Source: Merdivicinus sp050943495 (GTDB taxonomy: Bacteria > Bacillota > Clostridia > Oscillospirales > Ruminococcaceae). Taken from it: a stretch of 64,000 nt of DNA. The stretch is from the NCBI GenBank assembly GCA_050943495.1, contig JBMNPH010000001.1, forward strand, positions 1-64,000, in the 5' to 3' direction. A program made the translations under genes and the position numbers. Each line of letters begins with the position of its first letter. Within the stretch, counting starts at the first letter, position 1. The notes beneath the pieces were generated by a model. That model was not told where the DNA came from, ran no database searches, and was given only the letters and a program-made list of their open reading frames with translations. Positions 25,117-33,774 of this stretch are shown here, piece after piece.

Positions 25117-26574
25117 TTATACGCTCAATTTTTCGATACCAACGCGAATACGGCGCAATGTTTCTTCTTTGCCAAGCAGTTCCGCGATTTCAGTACCGCC
25201 GCCGGGAGTAAATTGTTTGCCGGATACAGCCACACGCAGAGGCCAGAGAACATATCCATTTTTCACGCCAAGTTTTGCCACCAGTTCTGCCATGGCATTG
25301 TTGATGGAATCCAGCGACCAGTCGGAAAGATTTTCCAGAACCGGCAGGATTTCCTTCAGAACAACCAAAGAAGTTTCGGCATTGGTTTTCATTTTTTTAT
25401 GGGTATACAGCGCAATATCATAATCCGGCAGTGTATCAATAAAATCGATCTGTTCCGGAATATCGGTAAAGACTTCGGTGCGGGGCTGCAACAGTTCTGC
25501 AAGCAGATCCAAGTTGAGATCTTCTTTCTTGCAGGACTGGCGAATATAGGGAAGAGCCTGCTCAATAAAATCTTTTTTATCCATTTTACGGACGTAAGCG
25601 CCATTGATCGCTTTCAGTTTAACCGGGTCAAAAATAGCCGGTGATTTCGAAATACCGCTGACGTCAAATTCCTGAATCAGTTCATCCAGGGTAAAGATTT
25701 CATTTTCGCCCTTTGGTGCCCAACCCAGCAGTGCAATATAGTTGATGACGGCATCATGCAGATAGCCTTTGGCGATCAGATCCTCAAAGGAAGCGTCTCC
25801 ATTTCGTTTGGAAAGTTTGTTGTTGGCATCCTTCATAACCGGAGATACGTGAATATAGACCGGAATGTCCCAGCCAAATGCTTCATACAGCAGATTATAT
25901 TTGGGAGTAGACGAAAGATACTCATTGCCGCGGATTACATGGGTGATTCCCATGGTATGGTCGTCGACAACATTGGCAAAGTTATAGGTGGGCATGCCAT
26001 CTGCTTTGATTAAAATCTGATCATCTAGTACAGAATTTTCTACCGTAATATCCCCGAATACTTCATCATGGAAAGTAGTAGTTCCTTCGGTTGGGCATTT
26101 CTGACGGATAACATACGGTTCACCGGCAGCGAGACGAGCCTGTACTTCTTCTTTAGAAAGATTGCGGCAATGACCATCATATTTTACCGGAATACCGGAA
26201 GCAGTCTGGATTTTATGCAGTTCTTCCAAGCGGTCTTTATCACAGAAGCAGTAATACGCATGGCCTTTTTCGACCAGTTCTTCTGCATACTTTTTAAACA
26301 TCCCCATGCGCTGAGACTGGATATAGGGACCGACCGGACCACCGATATCAGGACCTTCATCCCACTGCAGACCGGTTTTTTTCAGGGTATTATAGATAAT
26401 GTCGACTGCACCTTCGACATAACGATTCTGGTCGGTATCTTCAATTCGCAGAATAAAGGTGCCATTATTTTTTTTGGCGACCAGATAGGTATAAAGTGCA
26501 GTGCGCAGATTTCCGATATGCATATAACCAGTTGGACTGGGTGCAAATCGGGTGCGGACTTTCTTAGCTTCCAT
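25117..26574 (-). CDS. gltX: Glutamyl-tRNA synthetase
   Basis: Charges tRNA-Glu (and in bacteria with GatCAB probably tRNA-Gln too). It is 485 aa. Class I motifs: HIGN in PSPTGYMHIGNLRTALY near residues 12-28, and the KMSKS equivalent KLSKRNGD near residue 255. The C-terminal helical anticodon-binding domain is complete, and the product starts directly with the usual VRTRFAPSPTG. Start after GGAGGG. It is transcribed alone from the promoter at 26626-26654. Confidence 0.97.
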   Translation of the reverse strand: MEAKKVRTRFAPSPTGYMHIGNLRTALYTYLVAKKNNGTFILRIEDTDQNRYVEGAVDIIYNTLKKTGLQWDEGPDIGGPVGPYIQSQRMGMFKKYAEELVEKGHAYYCFCDKDRLEELHKIQTASGIPVKYDGHCRNLSKEEVQARLAAGEPYVIRQKCPTEGTTTFHDEVFGDITVENSVLDDQILIKADGMPTYNFANVVDDHTMGITHVIRGNEYLSSTPKYNLLYEAFGWDIPVYIHVSPVMKDANNKLSKRNGDASFEDLIAKGYLHDAVINYIALLGWAPKGENEIFTLDELIQEFDVSGISKSPAIFDPVKLKAINGAYVRKMDKKDFIEQALPYIRQSCKKEDLNLDLLAELLQPRTEVFTDIPEQIDFIDTLPDYDIALYTHKKMKTNAETSLVVLKEILPVLENLSDWSLDSINNAMAELVAKLGVKNGYVLWPLRVAVSGKQFTPGGGTEIAELLGKEETLRRIRVGIEKLSV

Positions 26575-26625
26575 GGAAAAAATCCCTCCAAATTTTTGTT
26601 GAGGAAAATCCTCATACTTAAGATT

Positions 26626-26654
26626 ATTTTACCTGTTTTTCAGGTGATTGTCAA
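26626..26654 (-). promoter_or_regulatory. Promoter of gltX with an inverted repeat in the spacer
   Basis: On the minus strand TTGACA, 17-base spacer, TAAAAT. The spacer and the edge of the -10 contain ACCTG, five bases, CAGGT, which may be a small operator or chance. Confidence 0.7.
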
Positions 26655-26672
26655 TAGATTTCCGTGGATACA

Positions 26673-26702
26673 AAAAGAAAAGCCGCCCCAAAAGGCGGCT
26701 TC
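26673..26702 (-). terminator. Terminator of the nitrogenase-like operon
   Basis: On the minus strand AGCCGCC, loop TTTTG, GGGCGGCT, then TTTTC and further T. It lies just after the TM1266 gene and marks the end of the nine-gene operon. Confidence 0.85.
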
Positions 26703-26706
26703 GGTT

Positions 26707-26964
26707 TTATTCTTTCCGCGAAATTTTGGAGTAGAGCGTTTTGGTACTGACGCCCGGAATCATGCCCAATTTTCCGGAAAGGGCGCTGATTGCCTCATTC
26801 GGTGCATCTAGTACAACGCTGATAATGGATAGACCTTTTTCCCGATAGGGAAGTCCCATTCTTCCTATAATATAGGGATTATATTGATGAAGAACCTGAT
26901 TAATACGTTCTGCCGCCTCCGGATCCTCTACCATAATTCCTATAAGAGCGATTCTGGTTTCCAT
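26707..26964 (-). CDS. TM1266 family protein, putative iron-only hydrogenase system regulator
   Basis: Single ACT-like ferredoxin-fold protein of 85 aa in the TM1266 family, which databases name iron-only hydrogenase system putative regulator because it is often beside hydrogenase maturation genes. The sequence has the family opening RIALIGIMVEDPEAAERIN and the central LPYREKGLSIISVVLDA. It begins after AAGGAGG, and one base separates its start from the upstream ATPase stop. It is the last gene of the nitrogenase-like operon, whose first gene is HydE-like, so it may regulate or sense the operon's metal cofactor. No direct DNA-binding motif is seen. Confidence 0.85.
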   Translation of the reverse strand: METRIALIGIMVEDPEAAERINQVLHQYNPYIIGRMGLPYREKGLSIISVVLDAPNEAISALSGKLGMIPGVSTKTLYSKISRKE

Positions 26965-26965
26965 G

Positions 26966-27754
26966 TTACCTCCTTAATTCTGGCACTATGCAGGTGTATT
27001 CCCGATCCGGAAGGGAAACCGTCCGGATATTAACGGGAATACCAAAGGCTTCCTGCAAATTTGCTTCCGTGATAATTTCTGCGGTATCGCCGAAGCGCCC
27101 CGTACCATCTGGCAGCATCAGCAGAGATTTATTGGAGATGTCCACTGCGTGTTCCGGATAGTGGGTATTGAGAATAGCGGAAATTCCGCCATCTCTGCAA
27201 AGAGTCCGCAGAACCTCCAGCACAATCATCTGGTTTTTGAAGTCTAGATTAGATTCCGGTTCGTCCAGTACCAGTAACTGCGGTTCCGTCACCAGCGCAC
27301 GGGCAATAATGGCCAGCTGGTATTCCCCACCGCTGACCCGACTGCACAATTTGTGGCGTAAATGGGAAATCCCTACCTGTTCCAGTGCTTTGTCTACCAT
27401 TTTCCAGTCCTTTTCGCCAGGCTGAGCAAACGGCCCTAGATGGGCGCTGCGTCCCAGCACCACCATTTCCTCGATACTGTACACAAAGGCGCTGTGTTTT
27501 GCCTGAGGCACATACCCCACCTGTTTCCAAAATTCCTTCTGGCCGTATTCGCGGATATTTTTCCCATTTAAGAAGGACCCGCCCTCTGTCCAGGGCATCA
27601 GCCCCAACATACATTTCATCAAGGTGGTTTTTCCGGCACCATTAGCCCCCAGAACTGACAGGATTCCAGGCCCCTCAAAGTCAAAGGTCACCCCATTCAA
27701 AACATATTTATCCCGCCCATAGCGGAAAACGCCGCCTCTTACCGCAAAATTCAT
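26966..27754 (-). CDS. ABC transporter ATPase, FecE/BtuD type
   Basis: Nucleotide-binding subunit of 262 aa of an iron-chelate, heme or cobalamin-type importer. Walker A is VLGANGAGKTTLMKCML near residue 36, the Q-loop region is QVGYVPQAKHS, the signature is RVSGGEYQLAIIARAL, and Walker B is LLVLDEPESNLDF, followed by a switch His in NTHYPEHAVD. The start overlaps the permease stop as ATGA. A longer open frame upstream would overlap the permease and lacks a ribosome site. Part of the nitrogenase-like operon. Confidence 0.92.
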   Translation of the reverse strand: MNFAVRGGVFRYGRDKYVLNGVTFDFEGPGILSVLGANGAGKTTLMKCMLGLMPWTEGGSFLNGKNIREYGQKEFWKQVGYVPQAKHSAFVYSIEEMVVLGRSAHLGPFAQPGEKDWKMVDKALEQVGISHLRHKLCSRVSGGEYQLAIIARALVTEPQLLVLDEPESNLDFKNQMIVLEVLRTLCRDGGISAILNTHYPEHAVDISNKSLLMLPDGTGRFGDTAEIITEANLQEAFGIPVNIRTVSLPDREYTCIVPELRR

Positions 27755-28773
27755 GCCTGAATTCCCCCTGTCTTGCGCAATAGCAGGATAAAGAAGGGCG
27801 CGCCAATGACAGCGGTGAGAATGGAAACTGGGATTTCCGAAGCTGTCATGCACCGAGCCGCTGTGTCAATGACCAGCATAAAAATGGCGCCCAGACCCAT
27901 GCTGGCGGGAATCACCCGCTGATTGTTGTTGCCAAAAATCATCCGGGAAATATGGGGGATCAAAAGCCCCACCCAACCGATGACGCCACACATAGACACC
28001 ACCGATGCTGTCACCATAGCGGCTCCCAGAATAACCATAGCCCGCACTTGTTTCACATTGACCCCCAAGGAGGATGCTTCTTCTTCGGTTAAGGTCATGG
28101 CATTCAGTTTCCAGCGGTATAGGAAGATAATCACCAGACCAATTAGGATAAATGGCGCGCCAAAAAGCAAGGTGTTCCAGCCGGTTCCGGAAAGGCTGCC
28201 CATAAGCCAGAAAGTAATGGCAGGCAGGACATCCTGGGGGTCGGCGGTATATTTCACCAGGGAAACCAGTGCGGAAAACAGCGCGCCTACCACCATACCG
28301 GCCAGAACGATCATGATAATGGAGGAACGTCCGCCCCCTTTGCTCCGGCTGACTACATAAACCAGCACCACCGCCAGAATCCCTGCAATCAAGGCAAATC
28401 CCTGCACCCAAAAGGTGGACAGGCCAAACAGAATCGCCAGTACTGCGCCAAAAGATGCGCCGGTAGCGACCCCTAAAGTATCCGGCGTAGCCAGAGGGTT
28501 AGCAAATAACGCCTGAAAAGCCCCACCGGCTGCCGATAATCCCGCTCCTGCCAAAAGAGCCAGTAAGATACGGGGCAGACGGACATTGAAAATGGTGTTA
28601 TGCATATTGGCGGTGACCTCAATTCCATCCGATAGCCCCGGAAAACAAACGGCCCAGACCTGTTTCAAGGTGATTTCAAACCGCCCCATGGTCATGGAAA
28701 CAATGGACAAGATCACAATGGCCACTACAATTCCCACCGCCCAGAAAAATTCCCGTTTTCCCGCGTGATGCAT
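27751..28773 (-). CDS. ABC transporter permease, FecCD/BtuC type
   Basis: Membrane subunit of 340 aa in the FecCD family, about nine or ten helices. Family blocks seen are LPRILLALLAGAGLSAAGGAFQ, NPLATPDTLGVATGA, and CGVIGWVGLLIPHISRM near the C-terminus, which contacts the ATPase. I start it at the ATG following GGGAG; an ATG five codons upstream has no ribosome site. It lies between the binding protein and ATPase genes, giving a complete importer in the nitrogenase-like operon. The cargo could be iron-siderophore, cobalamin, heme, or another metal complex. Confidence 0.92.
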   Translation of the reverse strand: MHHAGKREFFWAVGIVVAIVILSIVSMTMGRFEITLKQVWAVCFPGLSDGIEVTANMHNTIFNVRLPRILLALLAGAGLSAAGGAFQALFANPLATPDTLGVATGASFGAVLAILFGLSTFWVQGFALIAGILAVVLVYVVSRSKGGGRSSIIMIVLAGMVVGALFSALVSLVKYTADPQDVLPAITFWLMGSLSGTGWNTLLFGAPFILIGLVIIFLYRWKLNAMTLTEEEASSLGVNVKQVRAMVILGAAMVTASVVSMCGVIGWVGLLIPHISRMIFGNNNQRVIPASMGLGAIFMLVIDTAARCMTASEIPVSILTAVIGAPFFILLLRKTGGIQA

Positions 28774-28789
28774 GGACTTCTCTCCCATC

Positions 28790-29980
28790 TTAATAGGTTA
28801 CGCCCGCAGCGGAGGTGGGATTGTACATCAAATCCACCTGCTCATCGGTAAGGGTTACCCCGTACATTTCCTGGTAGTAGTCCTTAACTTCCGCGGTAAT
28901 ATCAATGTCCTCGAACAGCTCCGGGTAGACTGTTTTGGCCATCCAAAGGAAGGTAACCGGAGTATCCGTGCTGGGAGTGTAACTGCGGTAGGTGCCCAAA
29001 GGCATTTTATAAACCTGTTGTTCTTCCACCGCCTTGACACTGGACCAATCGTTGCCGCCGATGGTGTTGTTGTAAAGATCCTCCGGCTGAGCGGTGGTAA
29101 AGTTGGTAATCATGATAATATCCGGATTCCACTGATAGACCTGCTCCATAGAGATCACTGCATTGGCATTATCCGCTTTGACTTCCTCGGCTGCATTTTT
29201 ACCGCCAACCGCTTCCGCCCAGTACTGGCCGAAAAAGCTGACACCGGAGGTAATCATCTGCTTGTCATCGTATTTGTAGAGGAACAAAATCGACTTTTTC
29301 TCTTCCTCCGGAATATCCTTGACCCGCTCCTGCACCATGTCATAGACTTCCTTGCTGTACGCGGAAATTTCTTCGCTCTTGCTGTTGTCGGGGAACATCT
29401 GGCTCAGAAGGTCAATCCACTGGTCGTAGGTTTCCAGAATATCGTATCCGAATTTGCTGGGGGAAATCGCCACAGCGGGAATTCCGGCATTTTCAATGGC
29501 TTCAATCAGCTCGGTACTGCTGGCGTTGACCAGCACTACATCCGGGTCTAAATTGAGAAGCTGCTCCACATTCAGGTTTCCGCCCTCCATAAAACTGGTA
29601 TCGGCGTTTAAGATTTCCGGGAACAGTTCTCCCAACAGGCCAGATTTGGCGGCACTCATGCTGGAAGGATGGATACCTACGATTTTATCGGCGGAGCCCA
29701 AAAACACGGTCAACACCGAAGCGATGGGCAGAATATCGGTGGTAACCACCCGTTCAATGTTGGCGGGAACTTCCACCTGCCGGTCTGCGTGATCGGTAAT
29801 GACGATGGTATCTGCCTCCGCTGTGTCCGATTCTTCCGCCTGAGAAGATTCGGAGGAAACTGTTTCAGCGCTGGAAACAGCGCTGCTTTCCGGTTCCGAG
29901 GTTTCCGTCTGACCACATCCCGCTAAAGCGGTGAGAGCCATAGTACAGCTTAACAAAAGTGCGAGGATTCTACGTTTCAT
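28790..29980 (-). CDS. Substrate-binding lipoprotein of a metal or chelate importer
   Basis: Binding protein of 396 aa with the two-lobe helical-backbone fold of the FepB/BtuF/FhuD class. A lipobox LTALAGC puts the lipidated residue at Cys22, followed by a Ser/Glu/Thr-rich linker. The N-lobe has VVTTDILPIASVLTVFLGSA and VGIHPSSM; the C-lobe includes QWNPDIIMITNFT. No obvious His-rich loop as in zinc binders. It belongs to the nitrogenase-like operon, following the Nudix gene by about 50 bases, and probably delivers a metal complex or tetrapyrrole-like ligand. The ligand cannot be assigned from sequence. Confidence 0.9.
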   Translation of the reverse strand: MKRRILALLLSCTMALTALAGCGQTETSEPESSAVSSAETVSSESSQAEESDTAEADTIVITDHADRQVEVPANIERVVTTDILPIASVLTVFLGSADKIVGIHPSSMSAAKSGLLGELFPEILNADTSFMEGGNLNVEQLLNLDPDVVLVNASSTELIEAIENAGIPAVAISPSKFGYDILETYDQWIDLLSQMFPDNSKSEEISAYSKEVYDMVQERVKDIPEEEKKSILFLYKYDDKQMITSGVSFFGQYWAEAVGGKNAAEEVKADNANAVISMEQVYQWNPDIIMITNFTTAQPEDLYNNTIGGNDWSSVKAVEEQQVYKMPLGTYRSYTPSTDTPVTFLWMAKTVYPELFEDIDITAEVKDYYQEMYGVTLTDEQVDLMYNPTSAAGVTY

Positions 29981-30033
29981 TGGATTGACTTCCTTTCCAA
30001 AACGATTCTTTCATTTTGTATTTTGCCTTCAGA

Positions 30034-30507
30034 TTAATCTGTTTTGACCAAGACTGTCCCTAAAAATGGGGAGATCTCTCCATGGATCAGGGCAGTAATT
30101 CGGCCGGTAAGCTGCGGCGGCCGGAAAGAGAGTCTGTCTGCCTGGTCAAGAGGAATCCAAATGCTTTCCAGCATCTGAAAATCTTTTTCACTGGGGTCTG
30201 GCCGACTTTTCCCCGTTAACTCCGCCAGAAAAAAATGAACGATTCGATGGGTATAATCGGGGTATTGCTCCCGCAGCATGTGATCCTGCTCAATTTCCTC
30301 CGCCAGCGCCAAAAACCGCTTTACTTGTACCGTATAGCCGGTTTCTTCCTGAACCTCTCGAACAATCGCTTCTTCCATGCTTTCAAATTGGTGCTGTCCT
30401 CCGCCTGGAAGATCGTAATATTCTATTCCTTCCGCAGTGACACAATGGTTTAGAAGAATTTTTCCTTCATGCAGGATGACTGCCTTGGCAGAATTGCGAA
30501 TCGACAT
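30034..30507 (-). CDS. Nudix hydrolase
   Basis: Small hydrolase of 157 aa. The Nudix box is complete: GGGQHQFESMEEAIVREVQE followed by ETGY, which fits G-x5-E-x7-REUxEExGU. Substrates of the family are nucleoside diphosphate-linked compounds. The strong AGGAGGGG site lies across the upstream gene's stop. Its place inside the nitrogenase-like operon, between the second subunit gene and the importer, is unusual; it may only be a passenger, or it may hydrolyse a nucleotide-linked cofactor part. The latter is speculation. Confidence 0.9.
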   Translation of the reverse strand: MSIRNSAKAVILHEGKILLNHCVTAEGIEYYDLPGGGQHQFESMEEAIVREVQEETGYTVQVKRFLALAEEIEQDHMLREQYPDYTHRIVHFFLAELTGKSRPDPSEKDFQMLESIWIPLDQADRLSFRPPQLTGRITALIHGEISPFLGTVLVKTD

Positions 30508-30518
30508 GACATCCCCTC

Positions 30519-31691
30519 CTATTTTGAAGTTGAACTTACATTTGTCCACCAAATATCCCAGTCTTTTCCCACAAATACCGGGATTTCCTTCCGCCAGATG
30601 CGTCCGGAATAGCCCTCGTGAGGAAATCGGATAAAGGAAATGCCTTTGGGCAGAACATACTGATAAATCGGATCGGCGATGACCAGACTTGCTTTGGCCA
30701 TTTCTGCGGCTATTTCCCGCTCGCCGGTGATCCGCAGATCATTGGATGTCAGAGTTTCTCCATCCAGTTCCAAGGGGCAGAGGATTTTCGCCGGCTTGCC
30801 AGTGGCAGATTCATACGCCCGGCGCATAGAGGCGGCCCAGACCGCTTCTCCGATAATCAAGACGCATTCCCCCTCTGCCGGAACCTGCGTCCCTTTTGCC
30901 GGGTACTGATTTTCTCCGGTCTCAGCAGCCTTGTCAATTTGAGTGAGATATTCTGCCGTAAAGGTTTCCCCCATGGGGACTCCCACAACGTAAGGTGTTC
31001 CATATTTCTCACGGAAAAACTTGGCTAATGCCAGTCCCGCCGAGGATAAAACCAGGTTCACCTGGGCACTTCCCGCCTGCATCAATTCTTCCCAGCTGCT
31101 TCCCATAGCCCAACAGGAACGGACTTCATACCCATTTTCGGCAAGCAGTTCTCGAAGTGCTTCCACTGTGCCGGTAACCGAAAAATCCAAGGGAGTAACC
31201 CCTAGCAGATTCACCGAAGGTTTGCCAGCCTTGTCTTTGGCAATCTCCGGACAGAACCGTCTGGCCACGGCTTCCAGCGCCATAGATGCGCCCACTACAT
31301 AGGACTGCATTCCGGTAGTTTTGAATCCGAATGCGGGCGTTCTGGTGCGGCGTTCCACCAAACGGGCAATACCGGTCAGGTCCGTCCCCATCATGGTGGG
31401 GATAGGAGTTCCTGCCACAGCACAGAACCGAGGATGAAGGCTGTTCACCCCATCAATCAGATCGTTAGCCAGCTTGCTGTCGTCCCCTAAAATGGCCTCG
31501 GTTTCACTTAAGCCCGAAATATACACCATACTGGGCATGGTGTACCACCGGGGTTCGTCGTGGGTATTGTAGGTGGAATTGCAGCCGGAGGCGTCGTGCA
31601 TAACTGTCATGCCGCCCATTTCGTACAAGGCGGAACAGACCCCCGACACATCGGCGGTATAGGTGGACAAAATCCGATTACTCTGTTTCAT
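30519..31691 (-). CDS. Nitrogenase component 1-like subunit (NifK/NifN-like)
   Basis: Oxidoreductase of the nitrogenase component 1 family, 390 aa, shorter than NifK (about 520). Two N-terminal cysteines fit P-cluster positions: C19 in SGVCSAL and C37 in HDASGCNST. The third position is lost: CAVAGTPIPTMMGTDL aligns with the NifK segment IAVSTTCMAEVIGDDL and has Pro for Cys. So a simpler cluster such as a bridging 4Fe-4S is likely. No FeMo-cofactor binding motif is apparent. The start overlaps the neighbouring subunit's stop as ATGA, consistent with a heteromeric complex. Substrate unknown. Confidence 0.87.
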   Translation of the reverse strand: MKQSNRILSTYTADVSGVCSALYEMGGMTVMHDASGCNSTYNTHDEPRWYTMPSMVYISGLSETEAILGDDSKLANDLIDGVNSLHPRFCAVAGTPIPTMMGTDLTGIARLVERRTRTPAFGFKTTGMQSYVVGASMALEAVARRFCPEIAKDKAGKPSVNLLGVTPLDFSVTGTVEALRELLAENGYEVRSCWAMGSSWEELMQAGSAQVNLVLSSAGLALAKFFREKYGTPYVVGVPMGETFTAEYLTQIDKAAETGENQYPAKGTQVPAEGECVLIIGEAVWAASMRRAYESATGKPAKILCPLELDGETLTSNDLRITGEREIAAEMAKASLVIADPIYQYVLPKGISFIRFPHEGYSGRIWRKEIPVFVGKDWDIWWTNVSSTSK

Positions 31692-33013
31692 CCGCAACAC
31701 CCCCATCCTTTTACCTGTATAATGGACGGCACATCTTTTTCGGTTTTGGCGGCTTGTTCCATTTTCTCCGCCAAAAGCCGAATGCCGTCAAAGCCATAGA
31801 GCCCGCCGCCTTCCAAAAGATTGACAAAATAACTGGTTCCGGTAAAATAGGCGGCTTTCTGGCCGATAGCCAATAGCTTTCCGCCGGAATTTTCCGCCTC
31901 ATTCCGGGGCAGAACCCCCATTTTCGCATGGACAGTGGGATGTAGGGTCAATTCCGGCAGATTTTCCTGAAGCCATTCAAAGGCGGCTTTTTCCGGTCCA
32001 GAAAAACTGTCGACATAAACTGAAATTACCCGGAATCCATGCTCCGCCAGCAGTTTCGCCAGGCCCAAAGGCCGTGGAGTTGCCGTATAGTCAATAGAAA
32101 TCGGCGTCCCATTCAATTCCTGAGCCACACGGCGCAAAGCCTGTTCCGCCGCCTTTTTCTGCTCCGAAATGTCAGGGATAGACAAAGAAAGGGCTTCGCA
32201 GAGCTTTTGCAGATTTTCTTCCATTTCCGCAAAATCATAGCAGAGGGGCAAATGCAAATGCGGGATTCCCAGCCGTTTTTCCAGTTCCTTGGCCCCCACA
32301 ACCGCCGCGGGATTCGTAGTAATGGACAGGCAGGACGCCGCGTGCCGCTGATATTCGTCATAAGTTTTGCAGTTGGCGATTTCCTCCACCGCATATCCGG
32401 CATTTTTTAGCAGCGTTACCATTTCGCCGGTGGGAGCCAGCGCCTCGTTATTGCCTAGAATAGCCACTCGGCGTTCCGTCTGGGCGGGCTTTAAAAGGCT
32501 GTACAGCTGCATATACATTTTGGCAATGGGAGGCAGCTTGCTTTTCCGCATAATGGGGTTCATATAACAGTCGGTGAAGTCCATCTGGGGGTATTTCTGC
32601 CGCAGTTTTTTGAACACATAATCCAGGTCGCAGCCCACAAAATGGTGGATACAGCTGGTGTAGAGCAATAATGCCCGGGGTAGTTTTTCCATGCCGGAAA
32701 ATATCTCGTCCACCCCGTCCAAAATTAACTGTTCCATGTCCCCGTCCAACAGATTGTTGTCTTGAACAGCGATAGTGGAAAAACGTTCTGACGCCCCCAT
32801 TTCGGCAGCCGTCAAAACAACCCCGCGTAGGCAACTCTGGGCGCAGACAAATATCTGGTGGCTTTCGGGAATGAGCATCCCGATGTGGACAATATTCCAG
32901 GGACCTCTGGCCGGAGCAGCGTATTCTAATCCCGAGGGAAAAGGCACCGGAAATGCCGCGTCCTTAATTGGAATGGACACATCCTCCCCGGAAATTTGAT
33001 GCAGATCGATCAT
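31688..33013 (-). CDS. Nitrogenase component 1-like subunit (NifD/NifE-like)
   Basis: Second component 1-like subunit, 441 aa. Visible Cys: C57 and C61 in IFVCAQSC, near the NifD C88 position, and C121 in LYTSCIHHFVGCDL, which aligns with NifD C154; C128 replaces the first Asp of the usual GDD. The first NifD P-cluster Cys is missing. C228 in HAASCLSI aligns by eye with the FeMo-cofactor ligand C275 (VHCYRS), but the His442 site is replaced in the GGGLYGFDG region. It ends in Cys-Cys-Gly. This pattern suggests a cofactor or substrate site related to, but distinct from, nitrogenase. Confidence 0.87.
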   Translation of the reverse strand: MIDLHQISGEDVSIPIKDAAFPVPFPSGLEYAAPARGPWNIVHIGMLIPESHQIFVCAQSCLRGVVLTAAEMGASERFSTIAVQDNNLLDGDMEQLILDGVDEIFSGMEKLPRALLLYTSCIHHFVGCDLDYVFKKLRQKYPQMDFTDCYMNPIMRKSKLPPIAKMYMQLYSLLKPAQTERRVAILGNNEALAPTGEMVTLLKNAGYAVEEIANCKTYDEYQRHAASCLSITTNPAAVVGAKELEKRLGIPHLHLPLCYDFAEMEENLQKLCEALSLSIPDISEQKKAAEQALRRVAQELNGTPISIDYTATPRPLGLAKLLAEHGFRVISVYVDSFSGPEKAAFEWLQENLPELTLHPTVHAKMGVLPRNEAENSGGKLLAIGQKAAYFTGTSYFVNLLEGGGLYGFDGIRLLAEKMEQAAKTEKDVPSIIQVKGWGCCG

Positions 33014-33774
33014 GCGTCCTCCTTTCCGCAGGCTTTCAGCACCTGCCGGGCAAGATTCTCATAGCACGCCGCCATATCGCTGTCCGGAAAAGCCGCCAGG
33101 ACGGTTTTCTGCATTTCATCCGCCTGCTGCACCAATGGATGGAAAGGCAGTTCCCCCACAATTTCCGTGTGGACATCTTCCGCCAGTTCCTGCACCTTTT
33201 CCAGCTCCCGGGGCACATTCCGGTGGTTCAGAATAATTCCACACAGAGAAGCGTATCCCCGGTCGGCAAAATTTTCTACCGCCATGGCGATGTTGGCTGC
33301 CGCGTGAATAGCCATGTTTTCCCCGGAAGTGATGAGGAACACCTTTTCGGCGTAGCCTTCCCGAATTGGCATGGCAAATCCGCCGCAGACCACATCCCCC
33401 AAAACGTCGTAAAGCACCACATCCGGCTTATATACCTCAAAAGCGTTTTTTTCCTCCAACATTTCCAAAGCCGCGATAATTCCCCGTCCGGCGCATCCCA
33501 TGCCGGGAGTAGGACCGCCCGCTTCCACGCAGAGAACACCGCCGTCCCCTGCCGTCACCATTTCTTCCAGAGTAACCGCTTTCCCCTTTTCCCGAACCAA
33601 ATCCAGAACGGTGGTCAGAGGTTTTCCGCCGTGCAGGTTAATGGTAGAGTCCGCTTTGGGGTCACAGCCAATCTGCATAACAGTCAGTCCCATTTTGGCG
33701 AAGGCCATGGAAAGGTTGGCGGCGGTAGTGGATTTGCCGATGCCGCCTTTGCCGTAAATTGCCATTTTAATCAT
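33010..33774 (-). CDS. NifH-like ATP-dependent reductase
   Basis: Iron protein of 254 aa that would pass electrons from a 4Fe-4S cluster to the component 1-like partner with ATP hydrolysis. The P-loop is YGKGGIGKSTTAANLS at residues 7-22, and the switch regions are normal. The cluster cysteines are present: C94 in GMGCAGRGII and C130 in YDVLGDVVCGGFAMPIRE, the latter almost identical to nitrogenase NifH. R97 at the ADP-ribosylation position is retained. It ends earlier than NifH (about 290 aa), as in many nitrogenase-like reductases. Overlaps both neighbours by four bases. Confidence 0.93.
   Translation of the reverse strand: MIKMAIYGKGGIGKSTTAANLSMAFAKMGLTVMQIGCDPKADSTINLHGGKPLTTVLDLVREKGKAVTLEEMVTAGDGGVLCVEAGGPTPGMGCAGRGIIAALEMLEEKNAFEVYKPDVVLYDVLGDVVCGGFAMPIREGYAEKVFLITSGENMAIHAAANIAMAVENFADRGYASLCGIILNHRNVPRELEKVQELAEDVHTEIVGELPFHPLVQQADEMQKTVLAAFPDSDMAACYENLARQVLKACGKEDA

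Noticed and set aside
30519..33774. True molybdenum nitrogenase (nifHDK)
   Set aside because: Subunits are too short, P-cluster cysteines are incomplete, the His442-type ligand is missing and nifB, nifE, nifN are absent. The genes are called nitrogenase-like only.
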